Assembly: GCA_009801015.1 (NCBI GenBank)
Contig: VHZZ01000045.1
Location: 358,973-392,314, forward strand
Source: Silene noctiflora
Taxonomy: Eukaryota > Streptophyta > Magnoliopsida > Caryophyllales > Caryophyllaceae
Direction of reading: 5' to 3'
Length of the DNA stretch: 33,342 nucleotides
Part shown: positions 7,628 through 18,062 of the stretch, piece after piece
How the letters are laid out: each line of letters starts with the position of its first letter
How positions within the stretch are numbered: the stretch's first letter is position 1
Notes under the pieces: generated by a model
The model's database searches: none
Seen by the model: the letters and a program-made list of their open reading frames with translations, nothing else
Told to the model about the DNA's origin: nothing
Translations under genes and position numbers: made by a program

Positions 7628-9499
7628 ATGGTTCCTGTGTGTACTTCGGCAACTGTTGCTGCTTATCCATCCACTGTGAGCTACCTTAACCCAGTTCAAG
7701 GCCTTGAAAGATGCTCATCCATGGTGGAATTCAAGCAATTGCACTCTCAAGTCATCAAACTTGGCCTCTCATCCGACAACGATGTGATGGGCAGAGCTAT
7801 TAAGTTCTGTGCTCTGTCAAATTCTGGTGATTTATGGTATGCACACCGAGTTTTCGAAAAAATGACTGAACCAGATGCTTTCCTGTACAATACTCTGATC
7901 AGGGGTTACTTACAGTGTAATTTGGTTACTGAATGCATTCAGTTGTACCTGAGAATGTTGGATGACTTTGTTGTTCCGAATAACTTCACTTTTCCTCCTC
8001 TGATTCGAGCGTGTAGTGCCGGTAATGGAGTCGAAGAAGGGAAGCAAATTCACGGACATGTTGTTAAGTTCGGGTTTTTGGAGGACAGGTTTTCGCAGAA
8101 CAATCTGATTTATATGTATGTGAAGTTTGAATCTTTGGAGGATGCCCGAAGAGTTTTTGACAAGATGCCGGAAAAGGATGTTGTTTCTTGGACTACTTTG
8201 ATTAGTGGTTATTCGCAATTGGGTCTTCTAAATGAAGCTTATGAAGTATTTAGAATGATGCCGCAGAAAAGTTCTGCTGCTTGGAATGCAATAATCTCGT
8301 CCTTTGTTCAGCATAACCACTTCCACCAGGCATTTTCGCTGTTTAATGAAATGAGGTCTGCGAATGTCGAGTTGGATAGGTATGTCATAGCCAGTATGCT
8401 ATCCGCTTGTACGAGATTAGGCGCCTTGGAGCAGGGAGACTGGATACATGGATACATGAACCAGAATGGGATTGAGATGGACACGAAACTTGCAACAACA
8501 ATTATTGACATGTATTGCAAGTGTGGCCATTTAGAAAAGGCTTTAGAAGTTTTTAATGGGTGTTCTTGTAAAGGATTATCGACATGGAATTGTATGATTG
8601 GTGGACTAGCAATGCACGGGAGAGGAGAAGCTGCGATACAGCTTTTCAAGGCTATGGAATTAGAGAGGATTACTCCTGATCACATCACTTTCTTGAATTT
8701 ATTAAGTGCATGTGCACACTCAGGGTTGGTTGAGACAGGTCGCGAGTACTTCAAGCTTATGACCGAAGTTCATGGATTAGAACCAAGATCAGAACATTTT
8801 GGGTGTATGGTTGATTTGTTAGGTAGAGCGGGGTTGGTAGAAGATGCTAGAAAGCTCGTCGAGGAGATGCCCATGAATGTAGATTCTGGGGTGTTGGGGG
8901 CTCTAGTTGGAGCTTGTAAGATCCATAAGAATATCGAGGTAGGAGAGGAATTGGGCAAGCGCTTAATTGAATTAGACCCAAATAATAGTGGCCGATATGT
9001 GTTATTGGCAAACCTCTATGCCTCAGCTGGTAGATGGGACGATGTTGCTAACGTGCGCAGGTTAATGAATGATAAAGGAGTGAAGAAAGTTCCTGGTTTG
9101 TCAGTCATTGAAATGGAAGGGCGCATTGAAGAATTTATCGCAGGAGGCCGGACTCACCCCGAGAGCAAGAAAATATATGCAAAACTTCAAGACATGTTGG
9201 AAAGAATCAGAGGTCTCGGTTATGTGCCTGAGACTGAAGCGGTGCTACAAGAGATTGACGAAGAAGAAAATGAGAACCCTTTGAATTATCATAGCGAAAA
9301 GCTTGCAATTGCATTCGGATTACTGAAAACTAAAGCAGGGGAGACCATTAGAATCTCCAAGAATTTGAGGGTTTGTAGAGATTGTCACCAAGCAAGTAAA
9401 TTCATCTCCAAGGCATTTAATCGCGAAATAATTGTTAGAGATAGGAATCGTTTCCATCATTTTATAGATGGTGAATGCTCCTGTAAAGATTTTTGGTGA
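7628..9499 (+). CDS. PLS-class PPR protein with E and DYW domains
   Basis: An intronless gene of 623 residues, typical of plant PPR genes. The N-terminus (about residues 1-45) is rich in Ser, Thr and Val and may be an organelle-targeting peptide. PLS-type PPR motifs run from about residue 52 to 415, with repeated signatures such as DAFLYNTLIRGYLQ (83-96), DVVSWTTLISGYSQ (184-197) and HFGCMVDLLGRAGLVEDA (390-407). The E/E+ region follows, with a PG-box-like stretch KKVPGLSVIEMEGRIEEF (486-503). The DYW cytidine-deaminase domain fills about 528-623: HSE (555-557) supplies the Zn-ligand His and catalytic Glu, CRDC (583-586) the two Zn cysteines, and the second Zn site includes H610/H611 and CSC (617-619). 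The end is DFW rather than DYW, a tolerated variant. DYW PPR proteins bind organelle RNA and usually act in C-to-U editing. The target site is unknown. The gene converges on the zinc-finger gene at 9764. Confidence 0.95.
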   Translation: MVPVCTSATVAAYPSTVSYLNPVQGLERCSSMVEFKQLHSQVIKLGLSSDNDVMGRAIKFCALSNSGDLWYAHRVFEKMTEPDAFLYNTLIRGYLQCNLVTECIQLYLRMLDDFVVPNNFTFPPLIRACSAGNGVEEGKQIHGHVVKFGFLEDRFSQNNLIYMYVKFESLEDARRVFDKMPEKDVVSWTTLISGYSQLGLLNEAYEVFRMMPQKSSAAWNAIISSFVQHNHFHQAFSLFNEMRSANVELDRYVIASMLSACTRLGALEQGDWIHGYMNQNGIEMDTKLATTIIDMYCKCGHLEKALEVFNGCSCKGLSTWNCMIGGLAMHGRGEAAIQLFKAMELERITPDHITFLNLLSACAHSGLVETGREYFKLMTEVHGLEPRSEHFGCMVDLLGRAGLVEDARKLVEEMPMNVDSGVLGALVGACKIHKNIEVGEELGKRLIELDPNNSGRYVLLANLYASAGRWDDVANVRRLMNDKGVKKVPGLSVIEMEGRIEEFIAGGRTHPESKKIYAKLQDMLERIRGLGYVPETEAVLQEIDEEENENPLNYHSEKLAIAFGLLKTKAGETIRISKNLRVCRDCHQASKFISKAFNREIIVRDRNRFHHFIDGECSCKDFW

Positions 9500-9530
9500 A
9501 TTACATTTTTTACCATTATTTTCCGCATTG

Positions 9531-9666
9531 CACCCCTCTGTCTCGGTTAATTGTAAAACATTAATCAGGTGAGAAAGTAGTCATTGCAAGAAAACAGAGT
9601 ATTGTATTCGTGTATTCTCGTAACTGATCTAACTAATTTGCACTAATGAACGGAACGGAGGGAGTA
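9531..9666. mobile_element. Degenerate Stowaway-like MITE between convergent genes
   Basis: The right end reads GAACGGAACGGAGGGAGTA, a good Stowaway terminus. The left end, CCCCTCTGTCTCGGTTAATTG, is a decayed inverse of it. It sits in the 264-bp space between the 3' ends of the PPR and zinc-finger genes, so both 3' UTRs may include it. Confidence 0.55.
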
Positions 9667-9763
9667 TTTGAAATCCCTGCGTTACTAAGAAAAACGAAAC
9701 CCTAATTAACTGCACAAGATTCTGCACAAAACTAATCAAGAAACCCGAAAATTAACACTGTAA

Positions 9764-10483
9764 TTAATCCCTAATCGGCTGTCGTAACTCAAGCTTGAGA
9801 AAATCATAGTTGTCATCTTCCTTTTCTTCTTGTTCAACAATCTCCCCTTCTTCAATCTCATCAACATGTTCTTGCTCTTTTTTCGGAACCAACGGTGCAT
9901 AATCCAGGCTCAACTCCAAGCAGACTCGCTTACCACTGCTCAATTTCTTCAGCACTGGTGTAACGACGTCGTTCTTGCGCTTCTTTACCTCCTTCTTGAT
10001 GTTCCTTTCTCCATTACTGTCTTCTTCAGTAGTGACGCTGCTCATGGTACTTGAAACAGCAGGAATAAGCGCTCTGTGACGGCGCATGTGACCGCCAAGA
10101 GCCTGTCCAGTACCAAACTCAGCACCGCAAGTAGAACATTGAAAATTTTTCGACTTCACAGACTCGGCCGAGGACGCAACACTTCCGTCGTCTACTGTGG
10201 ACTTAGGCTTCACGTGACTAGCACGGTGTCCTCCTAATGCTTGGAATGACTTGAACGTCCTTCCACACGTCTTACACGCATACTTACATTCCACGTCATC
10301 GTCCTCACCCGACACGATTTCTTGCTTAGCTGTTGCTGCTTCTGCTTTTGCGGCTGCTGCTGCCTTTGTTGCCAATAGCATTAAGCAATTCTCCCTAACA
10401 AACGTCTCGAGGCCATCAGCAGCGCCTCTATGAATATTATCGCTATTATTACTATTACTATTAATATTATTATTCGCCGTCAT
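9764..10483 (-). CDS. ZAT-like C2H2 zinc-finger repressor (two QALGGH fingers)
   Basis: An intronless gene encoding 239 residues. Two plant-type C2H2 fingers are present: finger 1 at C70, C73, H86, H90 and finger 2 at C116, C119, H132, H136, each with an intact QALGGH helix (81-86 and 127-132), separated by a ~25-residue linker. This is the C1-2i layout of ZAT proteins. Other features are an Asn-rich start (4-16), an Ala-rich run (41-52), a leucine-rich ENCLMLLAT stretch (31-39), a basic KKRK signal (167-170) and two LxLxL EAR-type repression motifs: LELSL (189-193) and LKLEL (229-233). An acidic stretch (209-224) precedes the second. ZAT proteins are nuclear repressors, often stress-responsive, that recruit TOPLESS through EAR motifs. 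The layout resembles ZAT5, but I do not assign orthology. The Asn-repeat ATTATT tract makes the N-terminal length prone to variation. Confidence 0.93.
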   Translation of the reverse strand: MTANNNINSNSNNSDNIHRGAADGLETFVRENCLMLLATKAAAAAKAEAATAKQEIVSGEDDDVECKYACKTCGRTFKSFQALGGHRASHVKPKSTVDDGSVASSAESVKSKNFQCSTCGAEFGTGQALGGHMRRHRALIPAVSSTMSSVTTEEDSNGERNIKKEVKKRKNDVVTPVLKKLSSGKRVCLELSLDYAPLVPKKEQEHVDEIEEGEIVEQEEKEDDNYDFLKLELRQPIRD

Positions 10484-10574
10484 TTAATTGTGTAGAATTG
10501 TATATGAAGAGTAGAAAGAAAGATTTAATTTGGAAATATTGAAGGAGAGTGAAGGTATGCAACTATGTATAATT

Positions 10575-10594
10575 TATATATATATATATATATA
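10575..10594. repeat. (TA)10 microsatellite in zinc-finger gene promoter
   Basis: Ten TA units lie 92-111 bp upstream of the minus-strand start codon at 10483, where a TATA box is expected. It may act as, or overlap, the TATA element. Length variation is likely. Confidence 0.6.
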
Positions 10595-10773
10595 GTTGTA
10601 TGAAGCAAGGTGAATAAACCGACTTAAAAGTTGGAAGGCGTGTGGCGTGGAAGTATGACTGTGTTTTGGACTTGGGGGTTAAGTATCTAATACTCGTATC
10701 TTCCAACGCGGTTAACCTAAATCACAGTCAGCTAAAGCCCAGCTCACCATATTGGGCTAGTTTATACCCTTGT

Positions 10774-10811
10774 TGGCCCAAATTGGGCCAGTGCTGCTCT
10801 TCACTTGGCCC
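10774..10811. promoter_or_regulatory. Cluster of GGCCCA/TGGGCC (site II-like) motifs
   Basis: TGGCCCAAATTGGGCCA at 10774-10790 is palindromic apart from its centre base, and a further GGCCCA follows at 10806-10811. Related half-sites (GCCCAG, TGGGCT) lie at 10737-10757. TGGGCC/GGCCCA is the plant site II core bound by TCP factors. The cluster is ~300 bp upstream of the zinc-finger start. Function is an inference. Confidence 0.4.
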
Positions 10812-10845
10812 AGACCGTGTAACCCGTTAACCTTGTTAAAAAAAT

Positions 10846-11398
10846 GGGATATTCTACGGTGTACCCTCGAGTTTTTCGATTTTCTATCGTGTACCCCTAC
10901 ATTTTTGAAATTCTATGGTGTACCCCTGAACTCTACACATTAGTCTATACAATGACCTTATTTGTTGTCTTTAATATGTTAGTTTACTAATTGATCTATT
11001 AAATCATTTATTTACCATTCCAATTACTCGATAACCTACTCATGTACTTATTAATTCGCCGAGTTACCATTAACCCACCAAATAGTATACGAATCTAACC
11101 AAAAATTTCATAAAATCTCCATTATTATTCCATGAATCATAACTGAGGTTTTTAATAATAGTTTGTGTTTTTTAAAAGTGATTTGTGATGCTTTTCACGT
11201 AGGATGGTGATACAAAATTAATAAGTCAAATTAAACGTCAAAATACGGTTGTTTAATAGTGATAAAGTTAACGGAGAGTTAAAGAAGGTCATAATAGAGA
11301 AATAATTAAGAAGTTTAGGGGTACAATGTAGAATATAAAAAATGTAAGGGTACAACGTAGAAAACCGAAAAACTCGAGGGTACAACGTAGAATATCCC
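10846..11398. mobile_element. Mutator-type MITE, ~90-bp TIRs, perfect 9-bp TSD
   Basis: The 553-bp element starts GGGATATTCTACGGTGTACC and ends with the inverse, TACAACGTAGAATATCCC. The terminal inverted repeats extend about 90 bp on each side. TAAAAAAAT flanks it on both sides (10837-10845 and 11399-11407), a perfect 9-bp duplication. Each terminal repeat is built of three tandem versions of TTCTAYSGTGTACCC. No transposase frame is present. It lies about 360 bp upstream of the zinc-finger start codon. Confidence 0.85.
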
Positions 11399-13015
11399 TA
11401 AAAAAATTTACACGGACTGGGGGAATGGCCAGCCTTAGCTATACAATAGGTGGGCAGTACTCGGGTCCAGTTTTAACAGCCCTGGTCCGACAAGATCCGA
11501 CACTACCTTTCCCGAGTGTCGTGCTCGGACTGTATTACATTCACTTTTTGATAGTTAAATTTTAAGAACTTTAAAACCATGAACATTTTTAAAAGTATGA
11601 AATATTGAAAGATGAAACTTATATACTATATAAATTTGCTATGAAAAAATTGTTTTCATAAAATTTTAATTTTTGAAAAAAAAAGTCGCGTATAAATGAA
11701 AAAAATAATGTTTAAAGTATCGTCTTTGAGACCATCCAAAAGTTTAAAGTGTAATACTTCGTTGATAGTGGAGAGAAGATTTATTTTTATCTTAATTCTC
11801 ATTTAAGACGGGAATATCCGTCTTTGGCTTAGGACATGTTAGATATGCCCATGTGATATGACTAAGACGAAAGCAGAATACAGAGAGAAAAATTAAGAAA
11901 TTTGTCTTATATATCTATGTGAGATGAATATTTAACCCGCTTTAATATTACTCCGTAATACGGATTACTCCGTCTTGAGGAAGACTAGCCGCATCAACAT
12001 TGCGTTAACTCTTATCTCAAAATCAGTATTTTAGAACTAGTAACTCTAAAAAACCGTCATTCTTATTTCAGACAACCACTTTTCGTCAGAAGTTTCAGAC
12101 GGGCATATATGACTATTTTATGGTAACTGTAACTACAATGGTACAACCGGTTTTACAGCAAAATGGTTACAAAATCCCGTCTTATTACTTCAGACCAACA
12201 TGGCCCGTCGTCTGAAACAAGACCAGCAAAATGGGACTTAATCCATTATTACAACTGAAGGGCCAAACGCTCTTGTATACAGCTGCACTGTGAGATCAAC
12301 TCAATTACTAACAATTCTGATTTTTTGATGCACTTTTTGATGCATCCTTTAAGCAGCTGTGGCCAAAACGGCTTCGGCTCATCGAACAAAGATGATTAAA
12401 TGAGAACTTCATCAGTATTCCATCTGGTCTCAGTACATTGTTAAGACTTCTGAACTCTATCTCTGGTAGACTGGTACTCTACTGATCATGTTCTTACATT
12501 TCAACTGAACTCGGAAAAAAGACTACTACCTGAGCAAGGGGCTATGTTTATTCAGTATACAGACTACGCAAGTATTATTCCCTCCTATTCTTCTATATCT
12601 GCGGTGATTTGCATGAATCAGGTAAAAAAAAGAAATTGTTGCAAATCCAAAGAATGAACGAGAGGATTAACCGTAAGGGCCACGGCCAGGCAGCCAGACC
12701 CCTCTCGTACGTACTAGGATCCCCACTACCTGTCTACCTATAACTTCACTTCTGGCAATTACAAAATACAGTTGGCCTGCTAATGACTGAATGAATCTGT
12801 ATAACTAGCCATTATCGAACATTGTTTCCAACTATGGTCATCACTGGCGTTGTGATTCAAGAACACAGTAAGCACAGTGTGCAACAATCTAGAATCAAAA
12901 GTCTTATATACAATTCAGAATGCAAAATCAGGACTACCTAAAGATCCTACAAAACAGTAAAATGCACAGTACAAATACCCGAAAAACTTACTGAAAGTTT
13001 TCAAGGTAACAATCC
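11399..13015. other. Intergenic; MITE remnants and likely 3' UTR of the ALP1-like gene
   Basis: No coding frame stands out. A fragment near 11802-11822 contains the small palindrome AAGACGGGAATATCCGTCTT, as in other Caryophyllales-like MITE termini. A ~170-bp inverted-repeat element lies at 12056-12224. The last few hundred bases before 13016 should hold the 3' UTR of the ALP1-like gene. Confidence 0.5.
12056..12224. mobile_element. Probable MITE with imperfect ~50-bp inverted repeats
   Basis: The left arm contains CTTATTTCAGAC and later TTTCAGACGGGC. The right arm, reversed, contains CTTGTTTCAGACGACGGG and TCTGAAGTAATAAGACGGG. The arms align imperfectly over ~50 bp. I could not find a clear target duplication, so the superfamily is not assigned. 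Confidence 0.45.
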
Positions 13016-16000
13016 TCAGGATGAGTAGAGACAGAGTTTCTGTCTCATGTCATAAGCAGTTGAGTCGGCAAATTCACACAATTGCTGTCGATAACCTTTG
13101 TCATGGCCATGACCTAACGATATTTCATCTTGCAAATCGTCATCCATGTCAATGGCGATATTGTGAAGTATGCAACAAACAAGTATAATCCTTGGCAATT
13201 TATGTTTATCTGGTCTCCACATCATTCCATTGATTATTTTCCACATCTCTTTCAATCTAGCAAATGCCCTCCTCGCTACCATTCGAGTAGCAAAATGTCG
13301 CCTATTGAAGTCCATCTCTGTCTCTGAGAGACATTTGCCTTGAAAAGGTGTGATTAGCCATGGTAGCAAAGGAAAACCCGAATCTCCAACAATGTATTCC
13401 CTTATTTCACACTCTTCTGAAAGATTAATTTTTTTCCCATTTAACCTTTTTCCCTTGTCGCATAAGCTGAAAAGGGTTGAGCTTTTGAGTACACCTGAAT
13501 CACTCAATTTTCCAGGCCATCCAGTGACTATATCTCGGAATCTCATATCAGGGTCCACAACTGCCTGTAAGAGCATACTGTGATTCTTGTGTGGATCCAA
13601 CCATACCTTGTTAGCCGGGTCCGAAAATGGCAAGCACATTGTGATATGGGTAGTCTCAATTGCACCGCAGCAATTGGGGAAGCCTCGGATTTTCTCAAAC
13701 TTTGACTTTATTTCAGCCAATTCTTTATCACTGGCGGGCCATTGGAGATGTTGGAGTCCACACTTTTCCATAGACTCGATAAAACGCCAGGTCACTTGCG
13801 AGACGGTGGAGTGGTGCACTCCGAAGGACTCTCCTACTGATATTAAGGAATCTCCAGAGCAAAGCCGTCTGAGAGCAACTGCTACTTGGTCGTGTATTGA
13901 CAAACGCTTGCCATTCGAAAAAGAAAAATGGCCTGATTTTGCTGTCATTTCTTCTTTGGCCAGGGAGCATATGTAGTTAAATGTCTTCCTTGAAACTTTT
14001 AACATTGATTCAAACTCATCTATTCCTTTTAACGGCCTAGGAACACCTGCTGACAAGACAACATGAACTATGAGGGACAATCCTTCCAGTAAGACAAGGA
14101 TATCAAAGTCATCAGTATGGTACTTATGGTAAAAAAAGTCAATTGGAATGATCTCTGTCTTAGCTATGAGACGCTAAATTATACAACGCAAAAGCTTATA
14201 CGAGAAGGCCTCACATCCAATACTAACCATTAACCATTAAATAAGGAATACATGAGCATTTGGTTTGGTAGCCCTGTGTTCCACACAAGTTTACCTGAGG
14301 CTGTCTCATATAAGACACGATCATGAGTCATGACTCATTGTATAAAGTTACATTTGAAATTAACATAAAAACTGGTTCTCCTAATCAGAGTATATCAACC
14401 TGTGACGTCTCATTTAGTTATACAGGAATTTTCACCGCACAAGGAGATTATTGTGATGGATCAGTACGATAACACTGACCCATTACACATTTCAGAAAAC
14501 TCTAGCATTACTAGTAATCAAGAGAATCATCAGGACTCTTACAAAAGACACGGACTTCCAGAGTATTTCCACAAGTACTTTGTTGAGCTCGTGTCAACTG
14601 TTGTGGTGTCTCAGGGTTCAGGAAAATTGGATTTTTTTTCCGATGAAGCTGGGTATTAATGGCAACTGCATTCCAGCATAAACTTATATCGATAATAGAA
14701 CTGGGTGTAAATGTTCTATACTTGTTTTTCAAAGCTGCAAAGGCAATACCGAGCTATATACAGGGTAGGTCAACTTCTCAAACCCTGTTACAAGCACATT
14801 GTCTCCTTTGATACTTTCTCGTTACAAAAGGTAGTACATTTAACAACTATTTCCTGATAACCTGCTAACTTGCAGGACTTAGTTATGATTAAATCAAGTT
14901 CCAGAAGCTCAGAAAACCTAGAGATTATCTGGATCTTACGCGACAAAGTACTATTCGAACACATAAAGTAAGCCTCTGACATTTGTTAATCCTCCATGAA
15001 TATATCTCATAAATGAAAATCGGTTGCTTCAAGTCTTCAATGAGATTCAACAGTCAGTTGGACGCTCTCCTAAATTATGCCCAACAAGGTCACACATTTC
15101 CCCTTAATGTCTTTCCGTGGAGATGGTACCAGGTTCAAACAATAAACAGTATATATGTTCCTACAGCATACATTTTCATATCGTAATCAGCATCATGGTC
15201 TTACGCCAGTAACAGAATTTGACAGCATATTGGATGTTCTGACTACCAAACCCTTGGCTATAGGGTAGTTTTAATGAAGACGCTCATCTGTAAGCATTTC
15301 CTAAAAAGCACCGATCCCCTCATCATAAAAACATTTCTTGGCCGGACTGAAGCATGCACTGACAGTTTGTATGTTCATATCATCGATAATTGACCATAAA
15401 GACCTATGTGTACCAAAGCTGTAATTATCTTTGGTGAATATGGAGAGATTAACTAGGAGTTTAAGATCTTATCTCAATCTCAAAATCGCGCCTCTCGATT
15501 CAATCACAATCTCAGGAAGAAAATATATCCTGAATATGTCTCTCTATGTCTCCCAAATCAAACAACCGAGTGAATAGTGACTTCCTAGTACAGCGGGTTA
15601 CAGGAAGCATGGATGTGTAATGTACTGTGGATCTGAGATTCTAATCAATGAATCCACATAATATATCTGCAACACCTAAATCGCTCTAAATTACTCCCAA
15701 TCTACGACAAAATCTCGACTTCAGCAAAATTAGCTTACAGAAATTATTCAGAGTACTAGCTGAAACTTTCTTACATTTCACAGCTCTCTCCCTATTATCT
15801 TATGCAACAACATAAGCAAAACCGCGGAAATAATCCACGAAAGCATAAAACTCTTGCAGAATTAATTCCTTAACAAAAGTGCCAGGAAACCCTTTTATGA
15901 AATGTCAAATTTTACAATCCACAGCAGAAACAAACCTCATTATCATGTACAGCACAGAAATCTCAATCTACATAATGCAACATTAAATTCAACAAACAAA

Positions 16001-16304
16001 CATATAATTTCACTATATAAAACAACAAACCCAGATGCTCAACAGTCCAAAACATGATCAACAAGAGTAATTCAATAGAAACCCATATCATATACACTGT
16101 AACAAAGACATGCTATATACTCGTTACTACGTGTCAATCATTTGTTAACCTTTAATTAAAATACCGCTAACAAAGAATAAAAAACGTAAACAAAAAGAAC
16201 ATATATATACCCTCAGAGAAGTCGAGCCACCAATCTGCTGCAGGCTTCTCATTATCTAAAGAATCTCTCTTTCTTTTCTTCTTTGACCCTCTTACTGGAC
16301 CCAT
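13016..16304 (-). CDS. ALP1-like protein (domesticated PIF/Harbinger transposase), two exons
   Basis: Coding exons are 16211-16304 and 13016-14049, joined across a 2161-bp GT-AG intron (phase 1), giving 375 residues. The 31-codon first exon (MGPVRGSKKKRKRDSLDNEK then ADWWLDFSE) supplies a basic nuclear signal; exon 2 then reads AGVPRPLKGIDEFESMLKVS. A helix-turn-helix region lies at about 86-121 (DQVAVALRRL to HSTVSQVTWRF), followed by a DDE_4/HARBI1-type nuclease fold. The catalytic motifs look lost: GAIETTHI has Glu163 where transposases have the first Asp, the second Asp is kept (D254 in VGDSGFPLLPW), and the third acid in the usual ERAFG-type motif is Arg291 in RRAFARLK. In Arabidopsis, ALP1 is a transposase-derived partner of Polycomb repressive complex 2 that opposes silencing. 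This protein belongs to the same set; a specific role is inferred. Its unfragmented frame and conserved first exon argue for a host gene rather than a mobile copy. Confidence 0.9.
14050..16210 (-). other. Intron 1 of the ALP1-like gene (2161 bp)
   Basis: The donor is G|GTATATATATG at 16210 and the acceptor TTGTCAG|CAGG at 14050. The split codon (G + CA) restores Ala32 in frame. The interior is AT-rich with no convincing nested gene. A Stowaway-family left end (TCAATCATTTGTTAACCTTT, about 16134-16153) lies ~60 bp inside the donor. Confidence 0.85.
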
Positions 16305-18062
16305 CGTTTAATTGAAAACTTTAACACAAACCCAACTGAAATATAATGCAAAATCAACAAAAAAACAACACAAAAAACAATTAAATAACAAGCATTATTA
16401 TTTAGCAAATAAACAAAAGACGGATACTTCCGTCTTAAACAAGAATTTGCGAATTAGAAATAAGATGAGAAGATATAAAAGAAATTAAAGAAATGGTGAA
16501 GCAAACCATGCACAAAACTGTAAGGTGTGGTTGAAGAGATGTGTTAGTTGTTGTTGCTTCGTATGACCAAGAGTAATATACAAGAGAATGCTTATAAAAC
16601 AAGAGACTTTTTTACCACATTTTTTTATCTTATAATAATGTTTATAATAATATGGAGAAAAAAGTGGATTTTCTTAGGACAATGTAATTAAAAGAAACAT
16701 ATGAAAATGACTCTAATGCGATATTTACTTACATAAAACACGTGGCTCTCTCTTATATGGAATACAGAATTTATGGATTACACAATTAACACAAAGATTA
16801 GCAAATAAGCTTTATTTTTACGCTCTACCAGTATGAAATATACGTGTGTCTTTGGTGCTAATTACAGAAAGAGGAAAGATGTTGGGTTTTCTGTCAAAGA
16901 TCCAAATCAAGACAATTAATCACACGGGTCTACATATCGAATTTTAGCTTTAGTAGAAAATAGATGCACAAATTTATTTACCTTTTTGACCTTGTTTAAG
17001 AATGAATTTGACCTATGAAATTGTAAATGTGAGTATGTGACCCTCTGAAAATATTTTGTATTTTTTTGATTTTATAAAATGGTGTTAATTGTCATTGACG
17101 ATTTTAAATAAGTAATTATACTAATTGATTATTATTATTATTATTATTTTGAGATTAAAACTCTATCACATTTATTGATATGTTATGATATTTAGCGAAA
17201 TAAGATTATAGACTATACCGAATAATGATATCAGCCTTATCTTTTCTACTTTTTCATCCGAGTGCTTATAAAACCAGATAAAATCTACACATTTATTTAG
17301 TCTGAGAAAAAAAATGTAGGAAAAGATGTTGATTGTAACATTTCTCCAATATATTTTTTTTTGAGTAATTTTACACATGCAATAAAGTGATTAATCATCT
17401 AATATAAGTTTTTTCTTAATAAGTTATAAGTATAATATCTGTTCAACAGCCTAAAGTTGTGCAATTAATTAGTAAATAATTTATTAATCTGCTGCAATTC
17501 ACAAGATATATATTTTTATAAGTTTTTTCTGATTATCAGATTAAAATTTATTTTTATTAAACGATTTAAACAAAAAGTTCGAAAATCATAAACATAACCA
17601 AAATCATTAATGCTCCACATATCACACAATATGATGCACATTATTTTATAAGGTGTTTTTAATGCATCTTGTTGAAATCTTGCTCGGAATTGCAAGGGTA
17701 AGAGCAAGGCTATCAAAAAGAAAAAATATTAATATTCCAAGGTTGACCAATCAAATAGTGTAGCCTGTAGGACGCGGCTAGTGAACGAGAACCCGAATCG
17801 GTCAATAATGGGCCCACTTGACATGCCCGTCAACAGAGTAAAAAAAATGGGCTACTTGAATATTACAAAATGACTGGGCTTTAGGCCCAATATACAACCC
17901 ATAAGGTCTAAGCGGGCCAGAAAGACTATCGTTCCGTCATTTTTGAGTTGGGCTATTTGGCCTCAAAATTCTAGAAACAGTGGCGGTTTTGGCGGAGTTA
18001 GAATTTAACGTGAGAGGAGGTGAGAAACATCAACGGATACAAAGTACTAATATAATGAAGCA
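16305..18062. other. Intergenic; upstream of the ALP1-like gene; no gene seen
   Basis: This holds the 5' leader and promoter of the ALP1-like gene, with the small palindrome AAGACGGATACTTCCGTCTT near 16418. It is very AT-rich from 16600 to 17750. GGCCCA-type motifs cluster at 17808-17960 without a gene that clearly uses them. Confidence 0.5.

Noticed and set aside
7910..8958. Three minus-strand frames of 62-113 codons within the PPR gene
   Set aside because: They are antisense shadows of a strong, full-length PPR coding region.
14402..14659. An 85-codon + strand frame inside the ALP1-like intron
   Set aside because: No recognised domain, and opposite to the host gene; most likely chance.
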